DNA of 64,000 bases from an uncultured Lachnospiraceae bacterium (GCA_937920345.1 CALGVA010000018.1:23974-87973); one strand, 5' to 3'. Positions 26,566-36,551 are shown, counted from the first letter of the stretch. Notes: generated by a model not told the origin, from the letters alone. A program made the numbers and translations.

Positions 26566-28509
26566 ATGAGTGAGCGATTAACGCATATATTAGAAATACT
26601 GCATCAAATAGAAAAGCAGAGTCAGGAAATCTTAGACGAGTGGGAACGCGGAAAGGATGCGGCGGCTTTTAGCCGCAATGCGTACGCTTTTTCTGCCGTG
26701 CTTGCAAATATCTGCAGGATCGTTCCGCAGGAAATCTATGCGGAATATCAGGATTTCTTTGACAGCTTCTGTATATTCTGCGGGCAGTGCCGGGAGACAG
26801 ATTTTATACAGGCACATATGGACGATATGGTATCGTCGCTGCAGCTGGCCGCGGAGTGTATAGAAGATATATGCGATAAGTGTTCCGGCAGATTAAGGAC
26901 GTGTGTTTGCTGCAGCCGGGAGGTGGTTTACCGTCCGGCATCTGAAAGCGGTGAGGAGGGGCTGGTCTGCCCGGTCTGCGGTGCGGATGCGCAGGACCGG
27001 CTGCTGATCGCCTTTCTGAAGAAGGAGCGTCTGCGGGATGCGGCGGAGGGTACGAGAGTACTGCAGATCGCTCCGGCCGAAGTGGTTGGACAGTGGATTA
27101 CCCAATACTGTCCGCAGACAGTGTACGAATCTGCAGAACTGTTCCGGGATGTCAACTCTATGCCCGGGGATCTGCAAGGCATGAGCGGGATCGCGGATGA
27201 AGTCTACGATGTAATCATTTGCTCCGGCGGTTCCCGGTCTGTGTGGCGGGAGAGCAAAGCAGCTGATGCGCTGCGGAGGATTCTGAAACCGACGGGACGG
27301 GTTCTTCTGGCAATGCCGGATAGCTTAGGGGAAGAAGCAGCTGACAGGCTTAAAGAGCGGTTCTGCATACATAGTTTCGGAGAAGCATATTTCGGGCAGG
27401 CACTGATGGAGCAATGTGCAGTGCAGGGTACGGGTGTGCTGTACATGATGACGAAGTCGGCAGATATTCCGGCAGGACTGGCGGAGCAGGTAGTTGTGGA
27501 TGAGACGCTGTGCCGGGAGGGACCTCTCGTCAGTGTGATTATGTCCTGCTATAATCATGAGCCGTTCGTCGCCGCAGCGATCGAAAGTGTGATTCACCAG
27601 TCTTATCAGAACATTGAGTTTATTGTGGCGGACGATGCGTCTACGGATCGTACGGCAGCGATCATGAAACAATATGCATCCCATTATGCGAAGGCAATCT
27701 ATTTTGAAGATAATTATGGCGGCAGGAGCGAATATCTGCAGCAGCTTGCAACAGGCAAATACATAGCGCTCATGCATTCGGATGACGTGTGGGATGAGAA
27801 TAAACTGGCGCTGCAGGTTGCTTATATGGAGCAGCATGAAGCGTGCGGGGCCTGTCTGACCTGGTGTATGTATACGGATGAGAATCTGGAGGAGACGGAC
27901 GAAACGATTTTCCTGAAAACAAACAAGAGCAGTCCAGGGTGGATGAACTATTTCTGGAATCACGGCAACGCACTGTGTAATCCGTCTTCGCTGGTGCGGC
28001 GGGAAATCGTGAATAATCTGAGAAAGAACCCGTGTTCCCAGCTTCCGGACTTCTTTAAGTGGGTGGATATCATACAGCATACTACGATCCATATCATTCC
28101 CAGGGTGCTGATCCGGATGCGAAGATACTGTAAGGACGGCAGGGAGAATACCAGCGCATATTCCAAGAATAATGATATGCGTTCCATGGTGGAACAGGGA
28201 ACAAACTGGCTTTACGTGATACGGGATATGGAAGCGGATTTCTTCCGCCGGGCTTTTAGAGAGATGATGATTGATCCGGCGGCGGATACGGAGGAAGAAA
28301 TCAAATGTGAAAAATATTTTCTTATGCTTAAGAATCCCAATCCTTTTATGCAATACAGCGCAATGTGTTATTTTAGCGAGATATTTGATGAGGTTAAGGA
28401 GTGTTTGGAAGAAAAGTATCATTATTCCTACAAGGAATTTCGGAGAGACGCTATAGAAAAGGGATTAGCGGCTGTCTGCACGGTGGAGGATAAAGAGGAG
28501 CGGAAATGA
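26566..28509 (+). CDS. two-domain protein: zinc-ribbon methyltransferase and family 2 glycosyltransferase
   Basis: 647 residues. Residues 1-100 are helical. A zinc ribbon follows (C113, C115/C116, C135, C138), then a SAM-methyltransferase-like domain (about 150-300) with VLQIAPAE and DALRRILKPTGRVLLAMP. From about 320 a GT-A glycosyltransferase has VSVIMSCYNHE, VADDASTDRT and HSDDVW (the metal DxD-like site). The C-terminal 150 residues are unassigned. The stop overlaps the next start (ATGA). Likely adds a sugar to a surface polymer or protein and perhaps methylates it. Confidence 0.85.
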   Translation: MSERLTHILEILHQIEKQSQEILDEWERGKDAAAFSRNAYAFSAVLANICRIVPQEIYAEYQDFFDSFCIFCGQCRETDFIQAHMDDMVSSLQLAAECIEDICDKCSGRLRTCVCCSREVVYRPASESGEEGLVCPVCGADAQDRLLIAFLKKERLRDAAEGTRVLQIAPAEVVGQWITQYCPQTVYESAELFRDVNSMPGDLQGMSGIADEVYDVIICSGGSRSVWRESKAADALRRILKPTGRVLLAMPDSLGEEAADRLKERFCIHSFGEAYFGQALMEQCAVQGTGVLYMMTKSADIPAGLAEQVVVDETLCREGPLVSVIMSCYNHEPFVAAAIESVIHQSYQNIEFIVADDASTDRTAAIMKQYASHYAKAIYFEDNYGGRSEYLQQLATGKYIALMHSDDVWDENKLALQVAYMEQHEACGACLTWCMYTDENLEETDETIFLKTNKSSPGWMNYFWNHGNALCNPSSLVRREIVNNLRKNPCSQLPDFFKWVDIIQHTTIHIIPRVLIRMRRYCKDGRENTSAYSKNNDMRSMVEQGTNWLYVIRDMEADFFRRAFREMMIDPAADTEEEIKCEKYFLMLKNPNPFMQYSAMCYFSEIFDEVKECLEEKYHYSYKEFRRDAIEKGLAAVCTVEDKEERK

Positions 28510-29624
28510 AAAGAGATAAAATCTATGTCACGCGTTCCTCCATGCCGCCGTATGAGGAATTTACAGAGATGATCAGACCGTTGTGGGAAACCAGACGGCT
28601 GACGAATATGGGGATGTATCATGAAGAACTGGAGAAGTGTCTGCGGGATAAGCTGGACGTGCCGTATTTATCTTTGATGGTTAACGGGCACATGGCGCTG
28701 GAGCTTGCGATTCAGGCGCTCGGGCTGCCGGAAGGCGGAGAAGTAATCACGACGCCTTTTACTTTTATATCTACCACACATGCGATTGTGAGAAACCGGT
28801 TAAAGCCAGTATTTTGTGATATCAGGCCGGATGATTATACGATGGATGAGGAGAAGCTGGAAGGACTGATCACGGACCGGACGGCGGCCATATTGCCGGT
28901 GCATGTATACGGCAATATCTGTAATGTCGAACGAATCCGGGAGATTGCGGATCGTCATGGGTTGAAAGTAATCTATGACGCCTGCCATGCATTTGGAGAA
29001 ACCTATAAAGGGCGTGGCGTTGGCAGCTTCGGAGACGTATCGGTTTTCAGCTTCCATGCAACGAAGGTATACCATACGATGGAGGGCGGCGCGGCTGCTT
29101 TTGCGGAAGCGAGCCTGTATGAGAAGCTTTATAATCTGAAGAATTTCGGCATACAGGGGGAGGAACTGATCACAGACGTGGGAGCGAACGCTAAAATGAA
29201 TGAATTTTCGGCGATTATGGGGCTGTGCAATCTGCGGCAGATTGATCAGAATATTGCGCTGCGTAAGGAAAGAGTAGAACGTTATAATGAATTGTTAGGT
29301 GATACGGAAGGATTAAAGCTGCCGGCGTATGACAGGCAGGATATTCAATATAATTATGGATATTATCCGGTGCTGTTTGCGGACAGGGAGAGCAGGGATC
29401 GCATTTATGACCATCTGAGGAAAGAAGACATTTATGCAAGGAAGTATTTCTATCCGCTGACGGCAGAGGCAGAATGTTTTCGGGGAAAATATCTGCTGAC
29501 AGAATTGCAGAACGCCAGGCAGATTGCGGACCGGGTTCTTGTACTGCCGCTCTATCCGGAACTGGAATATGATGTGATGCTGCATATTGCGGAGATCATG
29601 AAAGAGGATCTGGTCAAACGGTAG
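28506..29624 (+). CDS. DegT/DnrJ/EryC1/StrS family sugar aminotransferase
   Basis: 372 residues of the PLP-dependent sugar aminotransferase family. K187 in SFHATKVYHT is the expected PLP lysine, and YDACHAFGETY holds the aspartate that contacts the PLP ring nitrogen. Such enzymes make amino sugars on nucleotide carriers for surface glycans. It overlaps the preceding glycosyltransferase gene by 4 bases, so both are translationally coupled. Confidence 0.92.
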   Translation: MKRDKIYVTRSSMPPYEEFTEMIRPLWETRRLTNMGMYHEELEKCLRDKLDVPYLSLMVNGHMALELAIQALGLPEGGEVITTPFTFISTTHAIVRNRLKPVFCDIRPDDYTMDEEKLEGLITDRTAAILPVHVYGNICNVERIREIADRHGLKVIYDACHAFGETYKGRGVGSFGDVSVFSFHATKVYHTMEGGAAAFAEASLYEKLYNLKNFGIQGEELITDVGANAKMNEFSAIMGLCNLRQIDQNIALRKERVERYNELLGDTEGLKLPAYDRQDIQYNYGYYPVLFADRESRDRIYDHLRKEDIYARKYFYPLTAEAECFRGKYLLTELQNARQIADRVLVLPLYPELEYDVMLHIAEIMKEDLVKR

Positions 29625-29698
29625 CGACGTGTACAGAACGGTGTCAATGTGTTTATAGTTTAGGTCCTCTGGACAGGGAGAAACGGAGATATATACAG

Positions 29699-30661
29699 GT
29701 GAAAAGGATTTTGGTGACGGCGATCGGTTCCATGTCGGCCGATATTGTGATTAAGACATTACATAGAAACGGACACTATGTGGTCGGTACGGATATTTTT
29801 CCAAAGGAATGGGTTGTGGATGCCCGCAATGTAGAGATGTTTTATAATGTTCCGCGTGTGGACGAGGAAGCGCGCTATGTGAACCGGCTGATCGAGATCT
29901 GTCTGGAACAGAAGATTGATTATGTCATACCGCTCACGGACGTGGAAATTGATGCTCTGAATGCACACAGGAGTGAATTTGAAAATGTTGCCGTACTGTG
30001 TATGGCGGGTTATGAGACTATATGCATCTGCAGGGATAAAGGAAAGACCGCAGAATGTCTGCGTCAGAAGGCAGTGTGTCATACCGTTCCGATTTACAGC
30101 GATGAAGAGATGGAAAACCGTAGTGTGGCGTTTCCGGTCGTTGCAAAACCGGTTGACGGCAGAAGCAGTCAGGGCGTGCGGATATATCAGGAACAGGAAG
30201 CAGAGGAGCTGCAGAGTTTTTTTGGCAGGATGCGCGGCGGTCGATATTTGTTTCAGCCATATATCGAGGGGTATATCATAACAGTTGACGTCGTCAGGAA
30301 CCGGAATACGAATCAGTGTGTGGCGGCAGCCAGACGGGAACTGCTTCGCACATCAAACGGTGCGGGACTGAGCGTACAGGTATTCCGGGATCTGGCGCTC
30401 GAACAGACCTGTATGGATATTGCGGGCGCGCTGGATATTCATGGATGTGTTAATTTTGAATTTATAGAGACAGAGGATCAGACGAGGTATTTTCTGGAAT
30501 GTAATCCGAGATTTTCGGGTGGTGTGGAGTTTTCTGTTCTGGCAGGTTATGATTTTGTGACCAGTCATCTGCGCTGTTTTGCAGGCGGCGGAATCGAGAT
30601 CCCCGGCTGTATACAGGAGCATTATATCGCGCGGAAATATGAGGAATATATCATCGGATAA
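29699..30661 (+). CDS. ATP-grasp protein, carbamoyl-phosphate-synthase-like
   Basis: 320 residues with a GTG start (GGAG 12 bases upstream). The N-terminus MKRILVTAIGSMSADIV is a pre-ATP-grasp Rossmann fold; VAKPVDGRSSQGV is the ATP-binding lysine loop, and FLECNPRFSGG is the metal-binding ExNPR motif. ATP-grasp enzymes of this type ligate a carboxylate to an amine; with an aminotransferase just upstream, acylation of an amino sugar with an amino acid is plausible but unproven. Confidence 0.88.
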   Translation: MKRILVTAIGSMSADIVIKTLHRNGHYVVGTDIFPKEWVVDARNVEMFYNVPRVDEEARYVNRLIEICLEQKIDYVIPLTDVEIDALNAHRSEFENVAVLCMAGYETICICRDKGKTAECLRQKAVCHTVPIYSDEEMENRSVAFPVVAKPVDGRSSQGVRIYQEQEAEELQSFFGRMRGGRYLFQPYIEGYIITVDVVRNRNTNQCVAAARRELLRTSNGAGLSVQVFRDLALEQTCMDIAGALDIHGCVNFEFIETEDQTRYFLECNPRFSGGVEFSVLAGYDFVTSHLRCFAGGGIEIPGCIQEHYIARKYEEYIIG

Positions 30662-30702
30662 AAAATCCCGTCATACCTGACCGGTGATGAGGTATGGCGG
30701 GA
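30661..30702. terminator. convergent (bidirectional) terminator
   Basis: TCCCGTCATACCT (30666-30678) pairs with AGGTATGGCGGGA (30690-30702) over 13 bp with one G-T pair. Five A at 30661-30665 give a T-tract on the minus strand, so it is strongest for the FkbM gene; it lies between two convergent genes. Confidence 0.85.
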
Positions 30703-30709
30703 GTGAAAC

Positions 30710-31801
30710 TTAATTTTCATCTGCCTGTTCTGCAGGATATGCGTACAAAAACAGACGCGTGGGCATGGGAAAATCAAACCGGAGCGCCAGCTTGTATGAG
30801 ACATCCAGTCCTGCGATCCATTTTACGGTTTCATAGAGGGAGAAACGATCGTCGGCGCCCACGTTTATGATCATGCGCGGACGGTTCTTGCAGATCAGTG
30901 CGGCACCGCCTTTTATCACATCTGCAAACATAAAAGGAATGCTGATCTTGATCAGGCTGACCGGTTCGTCCGCAAGCGCTTCATCCAGTGTCGTGATGAT
31001 AATTGTCTCCGCTTCGGGTTCCGTAGAGGAAGCCGTCAGACATGCCGACTGGGTATTGCCGTGGCTGATGGTCAGTTTCGCGTTCTGCTCGCCTAATCCC
31101 AATTGATATAGAACGACATTTTCTTTGTCTCCATAGTTGTGCTTTAACGTCTGGAAGATCGTCGGATCCGGTTCAAACGCATGTATTTTATCGTATTTGT
31201 GAGCGGCAGAGCGGAGAAAGGAGTGTATGCTGTCTCCTTCCCAGGCACCGACATCGACGAAATTCTCCGAATCGGAAATTGCAAGTGCTTCGAATCCGTA
31301 CATGCCGTCTACGCATATGTCTGCATCCAGCAGATAACGGATATCGTTAGTCAGATTGACCGCAAGATATCTTTCCAGTGCCGTCTGCGACTTCTCATCG
31401 GCAAGCTGTGAGAAAATGTATGCCAGCTTATCCTGATTGTGGTATATATATTCCAGACCGGGACCCTTATACTGCAGATAGGGCGTGGGAATCACATATA
31501 CGTTATGAATACAGGGGCAGGACTTAAGTTCGTCGATTTTCTCATAATGACCATGACCTGCCACGACATTGATTTTTTCATATGTTTCTTTTATCTCATC
31601 TAAAGTAAAGACACGGTCTGCGGACGAGACAATATGTGAGCGGTCTGCGGCGGTCGTAATAAATTTGCCGCAGACGGTAATTCCGTGTTCTTTCAATCGG
31701 GAACTGACTTCCATGCTCATGGAACCGGCGCCCCAGATAAAAACAGGATATTGTGAACTGCTCAGTTCTTCGTATGTTCTTTGCAAGTGATCGATAATCA
31801 A
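30710..31801 (-). CDS. FkbM family methyltransferase with N-terminal nucleotide-binding domain
   Basis: 363 residues from a TTG start at 31799-31801, chosen because AGGGGG lies 7 bases upstream; a further TTG at 31819 has no ribosome site. The N-terminal part VFIWGAGSMSMEVSSRL resembles a Rossmann nucleotide-binding motif. The C-terminal methyltransferase has FVDVGAWEGDS (SAM motif I), IHAFEPDP (motif II) and TLDEA. FkbM enzymes O-methylate sugars or polyketides. It is convergent with the ATP-grasp gene, and its glycan-type function fits that neighbourhood. Confidence 0.85.
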   Translation of the reverse strand: MIIDHLQRTYEELSSSQYPVFIWGAGSMSMEVSSRLKEHGITVCGKFITTAADRSHIVSSADRVFTLDEIKETYEKINVVAGHGHYEKIDELKSCPCIHNVYVIPTPYLQYKGPGLEYIYHNQDKLAYIFSQLADEKSQTALERYLAVNLTNDIRYLLDADICVDGMYGFEALAISDSENFVDVGAWEGDSIHSFLRSAAHKYDKIHAFEPDPTIFQTLKHNYGDKENVVLYQLGLGEQNAKLTISHGNTQSACLTASSTEPEAETIIITTLDEALADEPVSLIKISIPFMFADVIKGGAALICKNRPRMIINVGADDRFSLYETVKWIAGLDVSYKLALRFDFPMPTRLFLYAYPAEQADEN

Positions 31802-31868
31802 AATGATTCCCCCTGACAATTATGTATGTATAAGTCCCCGCATACGGGAAATTTTATGACGATAGATT

Positions 31869-32957
31869 CTAGTATGCCTTGATTTCCTTCCACAGTTCAT
31901 TATACAGCGCGTCTCCGTCCTCACCAAGATAGGAGTAGGTTTCCAGATTACTGTATTTGGATAAGTCGGGAAAAGCAATCTCGGAATTGCGGATGGCTTC
32001 ATCTTCAATCAGTTCCCGTGCAGCGTCGTTGGGCGTGGAGTAGGTAATATAGTCGAAATTCTTTACGGCAATGTCACCGCGGCACATGAAATCTATGAAT
32101 TTCTCTGCATTTTCCTTGTTGGGCGCATCCTTTAAGATTACCCAGGAGTCAATCCATACATTGGTGCCTTCTTCGGGGATCACGTATTCCAGATCCGGAT
32201 TTTCACGCTGGGTATAGATTGCTTCGCCGGAGTAGATTACGCCGATGGCCGCTTCGCCGCCGATCATTTTATCCCGCACCTGATCGATGACATAGGCCTG
32301 TACAAGAGGCTTTTGCTCGATAAGAGCATTTTTGGCAGTTTCCAGTTCGGCGGGGTCCACGGTATTCATGGAATAGCCGTTTAACTTTTCAGCTACCATA
32401 AAAGCATCCCGCACGGAATCCTGCATCAGAATATTGTCGGCGTATTTTTCGTCCCAGAGCTGGGCCCAGCTTGTGATCGGTTCCTCTACCATGGTCTTAT
32501 TGTAGAGAATGCCCACGGTTCCCCAGCAGTAGGGGATGGAATATTTATTTTCCGGATCGAAGCCTTTGGACTGTTCGAAATACTGTGCGCCGATATTGGC
32601 CCTGGCATTGGGAATATTGTCGAAGTTGATTTCGGCAAGCAGGTCATTCTCGATCATCTTGCTGATCATGTAGTCGGAAGGGCATACCACATCATAGGAA
32701 GCGGCGCCTGATTCTACCTTGGGGTACATGATTTCGTTGGTCTCAAATTCGTCGTAGACGACTTCGATGCCCGTCTCTTCCTCGAACATTTTGACTGTGT
32801 CGGGATCGATATATTCCCCCCAGTTGTAGACGATGACCTGTCCGTTTTGTCCGCCGTCCGAAGAGCCGCAGCCGGTTAGTGCCGCAGCGGAGAAGAGCGC
32901 AAGAGCGCCGGATGCAAACACTGCTTTTTTTCTGTTGAATCTTTTTCCTGTTTTCAA
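31869..32957 (-). CDS. potD: spermidine/putrescine-binding lipoprotein
   Basis: 362 residues. Lipoprotein signal ends at LTGC (Cys30). The mature start VIVYNWGEYIDPDTV is typical of PotD, as are YDVVCPSDYMISKM and WAQLWDEKY. It captures polyamines outside the membrane and delivers them to PotBC. It is the last gene of the minus-strand regulator-A-B-C-D operon, 92 bases after potC. The order and single copy fit other Clostridia. Confidence 0.94.
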   Translation of the reverse strand: MKTGKRFNRKKAVFASGALALFSAAALTGCGSSDGGQNGQVIVYNWGEYIDPDTVKMFEEETGIEVVYDEFETNEIMYPKVESGAASYDVVCPSDYMISKMIENDLLAEINFDNIPNARANIGAQYFEQSKGFDPENKYSIPYCWGTVGILYNKTMVEEPITSWAQLWDEKYADNILMQDSVRDAFMVAEKLNGYSMNTVDPAELETAKNALIEQKPLVQAYVIDQVRDKMIGGEAAIGVIYSGEAIYTQRENPDLEYVIPEEGTNVWIDSWVILKDAPNKENAEKFIDFMCRGDIAVKNFDYITYSTPNDAARELIEDEAIRNSEIAFPDLSKYSNLETYSYLGEDGDALYNELWKEIKAY

Positions 32958-33049
32958 TTGATTTCCTCCCTTTTATAAGTCTGATAAAGTTACAAAATTT
33001 TGTGGCTTTTGTATATGCACAAATGATAGGTATTGATTCCTTTTCAATT

Positions 33050-33838
33050 TTATTTGTTTCCCTGTAAATTCTTTTCCTTCTTCTCCGGTGAAAGATTCAC
33101 CAGCAGTAACAGCACCAGCACCGTTACAAAGATAATCGTTGACAACGCATACATTTCCGGCTTAATTCCCTTTTTCACTTCGGTATAGATTTTCGTGGAA
33201 AGGGTATCCACGCCGGCGCCTTTGGTAAAGTGCGTGATGATAAAGTCATCCAGCGACATGGTGAATGCCATCAGGAAACCTGACAGGATACCGGGCAGAA
33301 GATCGGGAAACACCACCTTGAAAAAAGCCGTCAGATGGGATGCACCCAGATCAAGCGCCGCTTCATAGGTGCTGGGGTTAAGCTGTTTCATGCGGGGCAT
33401 CACGCTCAGGATCACATAAGGGATATTAAAGGTTATATGTGAGAGCAGGATCGTCCCCAGCCCGAACCGGAATCCCAGACTGATAAAAAGCAGCATGAGA
33501 GAGATACCGGTCACGATCTCCGCATTCAGCATGGGAATGTTGGTGATTCCCATCATGACCGCTTTTGTCCGGCGGTTCATGCCTGCCATGGCAATGCATG
33601 CAATGGTTCCGATGACCGTTGCGATCAGAGCTGAGAGGAAGGCAATGAGGAGTGTGTTAAACAAAGCCTTCAGAATATCATCGTTGCGGAAGAGTGCGGC
33701 GTACCATTTAAAAGTAAAGCCGCCCCATTTGCTTCTTGTCTTGCTGGCGTTAAAGGACAGCACCATGAGCGTCCCGATGGGCGCATACAAAAAGAGGATG
33801 ATCAGGGCGATATAGATTTTTTTTGCAGCCGTTTTCAT
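33050..33838 (-). CDS. potC: spermidine/putrescine ABC transporter permease
   Basis: 262 residues with six hydrophobic segments. The EAA loop (YEAALDLGASHLTAFFKVVFPDL) is the site contacting the ATPase. Its start overlaps the end of potB by 4 bases. Together with PotB it forms the polyamine channel. Confidence 0.93.
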   Translation of the reverse strand: MKTAAKKIYIALIILFLYAPIGTLMVLSFNASKTRSKWGGFTFKWYAALFRNDDILKALFNTLLIAFLSALIATVIGTIACIAMAGMNRRTKAVMMGITNIPMLNAEIVTGISLMLLFISLGFRFGLGTILLSHITFNIPYVILSVMPRMKQLNPSTYEAALDLGASHLTAFFKVVFPDLLPGILSGFLMAFTMSLDDFIITHFTKGAGVDTLSTKIYTEVKKGIKPEMYALSTIIFVTVLVLLLLVNLSPEKKEKNLQGNK

Positions 33839-34653
33839 AGCATGGAACCCTCCCCGTCTTTGTCAAAAGCGGCAGATATAATCATGTTGAGTATAATAAA
33901 GATCATCAACACGATGGAAAGTCCGCTTCCCAGATGCCAGTTGGCGGCCTGGGTAAATTCCTGTTCAATGACGTTGCCGATCAGCAGGATCTTACTGCCG
34001 CCCAGCAGCGTGCTGATCACGAAAGTCGTCAGCGCCGGAACAAAGACCATCGTAATGCCGCTGATGATACCGGGCACGGATAAGGGCAGGATGATCCGGA
34101 TAAAAGTATGAATACCGTTTGCCCCAAGGTCGCGGGCAGCATTGATTACATTATCATCGATCTTAGATAACGAATTATACAGCGGCAGCACCATAAAGGG
34201 CAGGAAATTATAGACCATGCCCAGCACGATGGCCGCGGGGGTATTGATAATGTTAATATTCGGAAGATGGAAAAAAGTCAGGATATTATTAATTACGCCG
34301 CTTTTTTCCAATAATGTCTGCCACGCCAGCGTGCGGAGCAGGAAATTCATCCACATGGGCAGGATGAAGATCAGTATGATGAAGCTGTGCTGGTTTACCT
34401 TCATGTTTGCCAGAATCATCGCAAGAGGGTAGGCAAGCAGGAAACAGAACAGCGTGCTCGCTAATGAGAGCAGGATGGAAAGGCGCAATGCCTTGGCATG
34501 TTCAGCCGTAGCCATGGCCGTGATATTTTCCAGCGTGAACGCACCCGTTTTATCGGTCAGTCCGTAGTAGAAGATCATACACAGAGGTATGATGATAAAT
34601 ACAACGGACCAGAGTGTATAGGGGGCAGACAGCCATTTATTCTTAGATGTCAA
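33835..34653 (-). CDS. potB: spermidine/putrescine ABC transporter permease
   Basis: 272 residues, six hydrophobic segments. The EAA loop reads INAARDLGANGIHTFIRIILP. It overlaps potA at its 5' end by 11 bases and potC by 4 bases at its 3' end, so the three are translationally coupled. The N-terminus WLSAPYTLWSVVFIIIPL is usual for PotB. Confidence 0.93.
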   Translation of the reverse strand: MTSKNKWLSAPYTLWSVVFIIIPLCMIFYYGLTDKTGAFTLENITAMATAEHAKALRLSILLSLASTLFCFLLAYPLAMILANMKVNQHSFIILIFILPMWMNFLLRTLAWQTLLEKSGVINNILTFFHLPNINIINTPAAIVLGMVYNFLPFMVLPLYNSLSKIDDNVINAARDLGANGIHTFIRIILPLSVPGIISGITMVFVPALTTFVISTLLGGSKILLIGNVIEQEFTQAANWHLGSGLSIVLMIFIILNMIISAAFDKDGEGSML

Positions 34654-35716
34654 TTGCTACCGCCTCCTCGTCTTCAGATTCCGGTTTGTTCATAATCTGG
34701 ATGTTGAAGGGGTCAACCTTAATACCCACTTCTTTGCCCACAGGCTGCATGACGGTGGAGTGCACCAGCCACTCGAAACCGCCGGCCATGACCTCCATCT
34801 CATAGTGGACGCCTTTAAAGATCAGATGGGTCACAACACCCTGTAAAGCGCCGTCCGAGGGGGCGGTGAGTTCCACATCCTCCGGGCGGATGACCACATC
34901 CACCGGTTTGTTATGTCCGAATCCGGTATCCACGCAGGCAAAACGGGTGTCCAGAATGCGCACCAGCTTATCTTCGATCATGACCGCAGGGATAATATTG
35001 CTGTCACCGATGAAATCCGCCACGAAAGCATTTTCCGGTTCGTTATAAATGGATTCCGGGGAGCCGATCTGCTGGACGTATCCCTGATTCATGACTACAA
35101 TCGTGTCGGACATGGTAAGTGCCTCTTCCTGATCGTGGGTCACGTACACAAAAGTGATCCCCAGCTCATTCTTCATACGGATCAGTTCGTACTGCATCTC
35201 CTGGCGCAGTTTCAGATCCAGAGCGCCCAGCGGTTCGTCCAGAAGAAGTACTTTAGGCTCGTTGACGATGGCGCGGGCGATGGCGATCCGCTGCTGCTGG
35301 CCGCCGCTTAAAGAGTCCGGCATACGGTTTTCATAGCCTTCCAGATTGACAAGCTTTAGCGCATAGCGGATCTTGTCGTCTATGTAGCTTTTTGATTTTT
35401 TCCTGATCTTGAGTCCGAAAGCAATGTTTTCCGCGATGGTCATATGCGTAAACAGTGCGTATTTTTGAAAAACCGTGTTCAGGGCTCTTTTATTGGGCGG
35501 TACCTTTGTGATATCCCGTCCGTCGAAGATGACTTTACCGGTGTCCGGCTGTGCAAAGCCGCCCAGAATGCGCAGGGTAGTAGTCTTTCCGCAGCCGCTG
35601 GGTCCAAGCAGTGTCACGAATTCATTTTCATGTATTTTCAGGTTCAGTTCATCCAGTACCATCTGTCCGTCAAAGGATTTGGATATATCGCTCAAATGGA
35701 TCAATTCTTTTGACAT
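34643..35716 (-). CDS. potA: spermidine/putrescine ABC transporter ATP-binding protein
   Basis: 357 residues from the ATG at 35714-35716, preceded by GGAGG; the open frame extends 31 codons upstream without a ribosome site. Walker A GPSGCGKT, signature LSGGQQQR and Walker B VLLLDEP are present, with a C-terminal TOBE-like regulatory domain (about 240-340). It energises PotBC. The gene starts 65 bases after the end of the cupin-HTH regulator. Confidence 0.95.
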   Translation of the reverse strand: MSKELIHLSDISKSFDGQMVLDELNLKIHENEFVTLLGPSGCGKTTTLRILGGFAQPDTGKVIFDGRDITKVPPNKRALNTVFQKYALFTHMTIAENIAFGLKIRKKSKSYIDDKIRYALKLVNLEGYENRMPDSLSGGQQQRIAIARAIVNEPKVLLLDEPLGALDLKLRQEMQYELIRMKNELGITFVYVTHDQEEALTMSDTIVVMNQGYVQQIGSPESIYNEPENAFVADFIGDSNIIPAVMIEDKLVRILDTRFACVDTGFGHNKPVDVVIRPEDVELTAPSDGALQGVVTHLIFKGVHYEMEVMAGGFEWLVHSTVMQPVGKEVGIKVDPFNIQIMNKPESEDEEAVAIDI

Positions 35717-35781
35717 GGGTATGTTCCTCCAAAAGTATAACGAATAATTGTATTTTACGGCGGATCGATATAATATGCTGA

Positions 35782-36342
35782 TTAAAAATTGGGCGGGGTG
35801 CTGATCCACAGGAAAACAGCGCCTGTTTTACCGTTTGCTCTGATATAATGCTCCGCGTGAGGGGTGTAGTAAAAGGCGTCTCCCTTTTTTGCCTTTATGC
35901 TGCGTTTCCCGATCACAATGGTGACAGAACCGGAAAGCACATAGCCGAATTCTTCGCCGTCATGGGGCTGGTCCGGATAAGTGGAGCCGTAGGGCTCTAG
36001 GGTGACACGGATCGGTTCCATCATATTTTTCTGTGCGTTGGGGATGATCCACTCAACTTTGTTGCTCAGTTCGGGATCTATTTTTTCAAAAAAGTCATCT
36101 TTCGTAAAAACGATCTGTTCATCCTCACCGTCATCGAAGAAATCCTTTAAGCTGGTTCCCAGACACTGCAGGATATCCACCAGGGTTGCAATGGACGGGG
36201 AAGTCAGGTCATTCTCCAACTGGCTGATAAAGCCCTTGGATAACTCGCAGCGGTCTGCCAGTTCTTCCTGTGTCAGTCCCTTTTGATTGCGCAGTTCCTT
36301 GATTTTATTGCCGATTTCCACTCGGGTTGCATTGCTGTCCAT
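35782..36342 (-). CDS. XRE-HTH and cupin transcriptional regulator of the pot operon
   Basis: 186 residues. An N-terminal helix-turn-helix (about 9-65, LTQEELADRCELSKGFISQLE) is followed by a cupin_2 domain (about 110-180, with HDGEEFGYVLSG). This architecture is shared with PuuR, which controls polyamine use. As first gene of the pot operon it most likely senses polyamines and controls its own promoter; the 17-bp dyad at 36454-36470 is a candidate operator. Inference from position and family. Confidence 0.88.
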   Translation of the reverse strand: MDSNATRVEIGNKIKELRNQKGLTQEELADRCELSKGFISQLENDLTSPSIATLVDILQCLGTSLKDFFDDGEDEQIVFTKDDFFEKIDPELSNKVEWIIPNAQKNMMEPIRVTLEPYGSTYPDQPHDGEEFGYVLSGSVTIVIGKRSIKAKKGDAFYYTPHAEHYIRANGKTGAVFLWISTPPNF

Positions 36343-36453
36343 AAGTCTGCCGTCATTCCTTCCGGTTATTTGTAATGTTATTGCCGCAGGCGTCCTGCTC
36401 TGTTACGGGCAATGCATATGTCATCACCGCACTTCAGTGATAATAAACTGAAA

Positions 36454-36512
36454 GTTTACTAAAACTAAACAGACGCTGAATCCCATTATACAAGATAGAA
36501 GTTTTGTGTCAA
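36454..36512 (-). promoter_or_regulatory. pot operon promoter and candidate operator
   Basis: On the minus strand TTGACA (complement of 36507-36512), 16 bases, TATAAT (complement of 36485-36490) is a near-consensus sigma-A promoter. About 15 bases downstream is the dyad GTTTA-N7-TAAAC (36454-36470), well placed for repression by the cupin-HTH protein. An imperfect hairpin (TCATCAC/GTGATAA) lies in the leader. Confidence 0.75.
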
Positions 36513-36551
36513 TGGAATTTTGAAAAATAAAAGCAATTTTTATGAAAAAGA

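Noticed and set aside
27325..28422. 365-codon minus-strand open frame opposite the glycosyltransferase gene
   Set aside because: No ribosome site, composition rich in His/Arg/Ile from reverse reading, and the plus-strand protein has clear domains.
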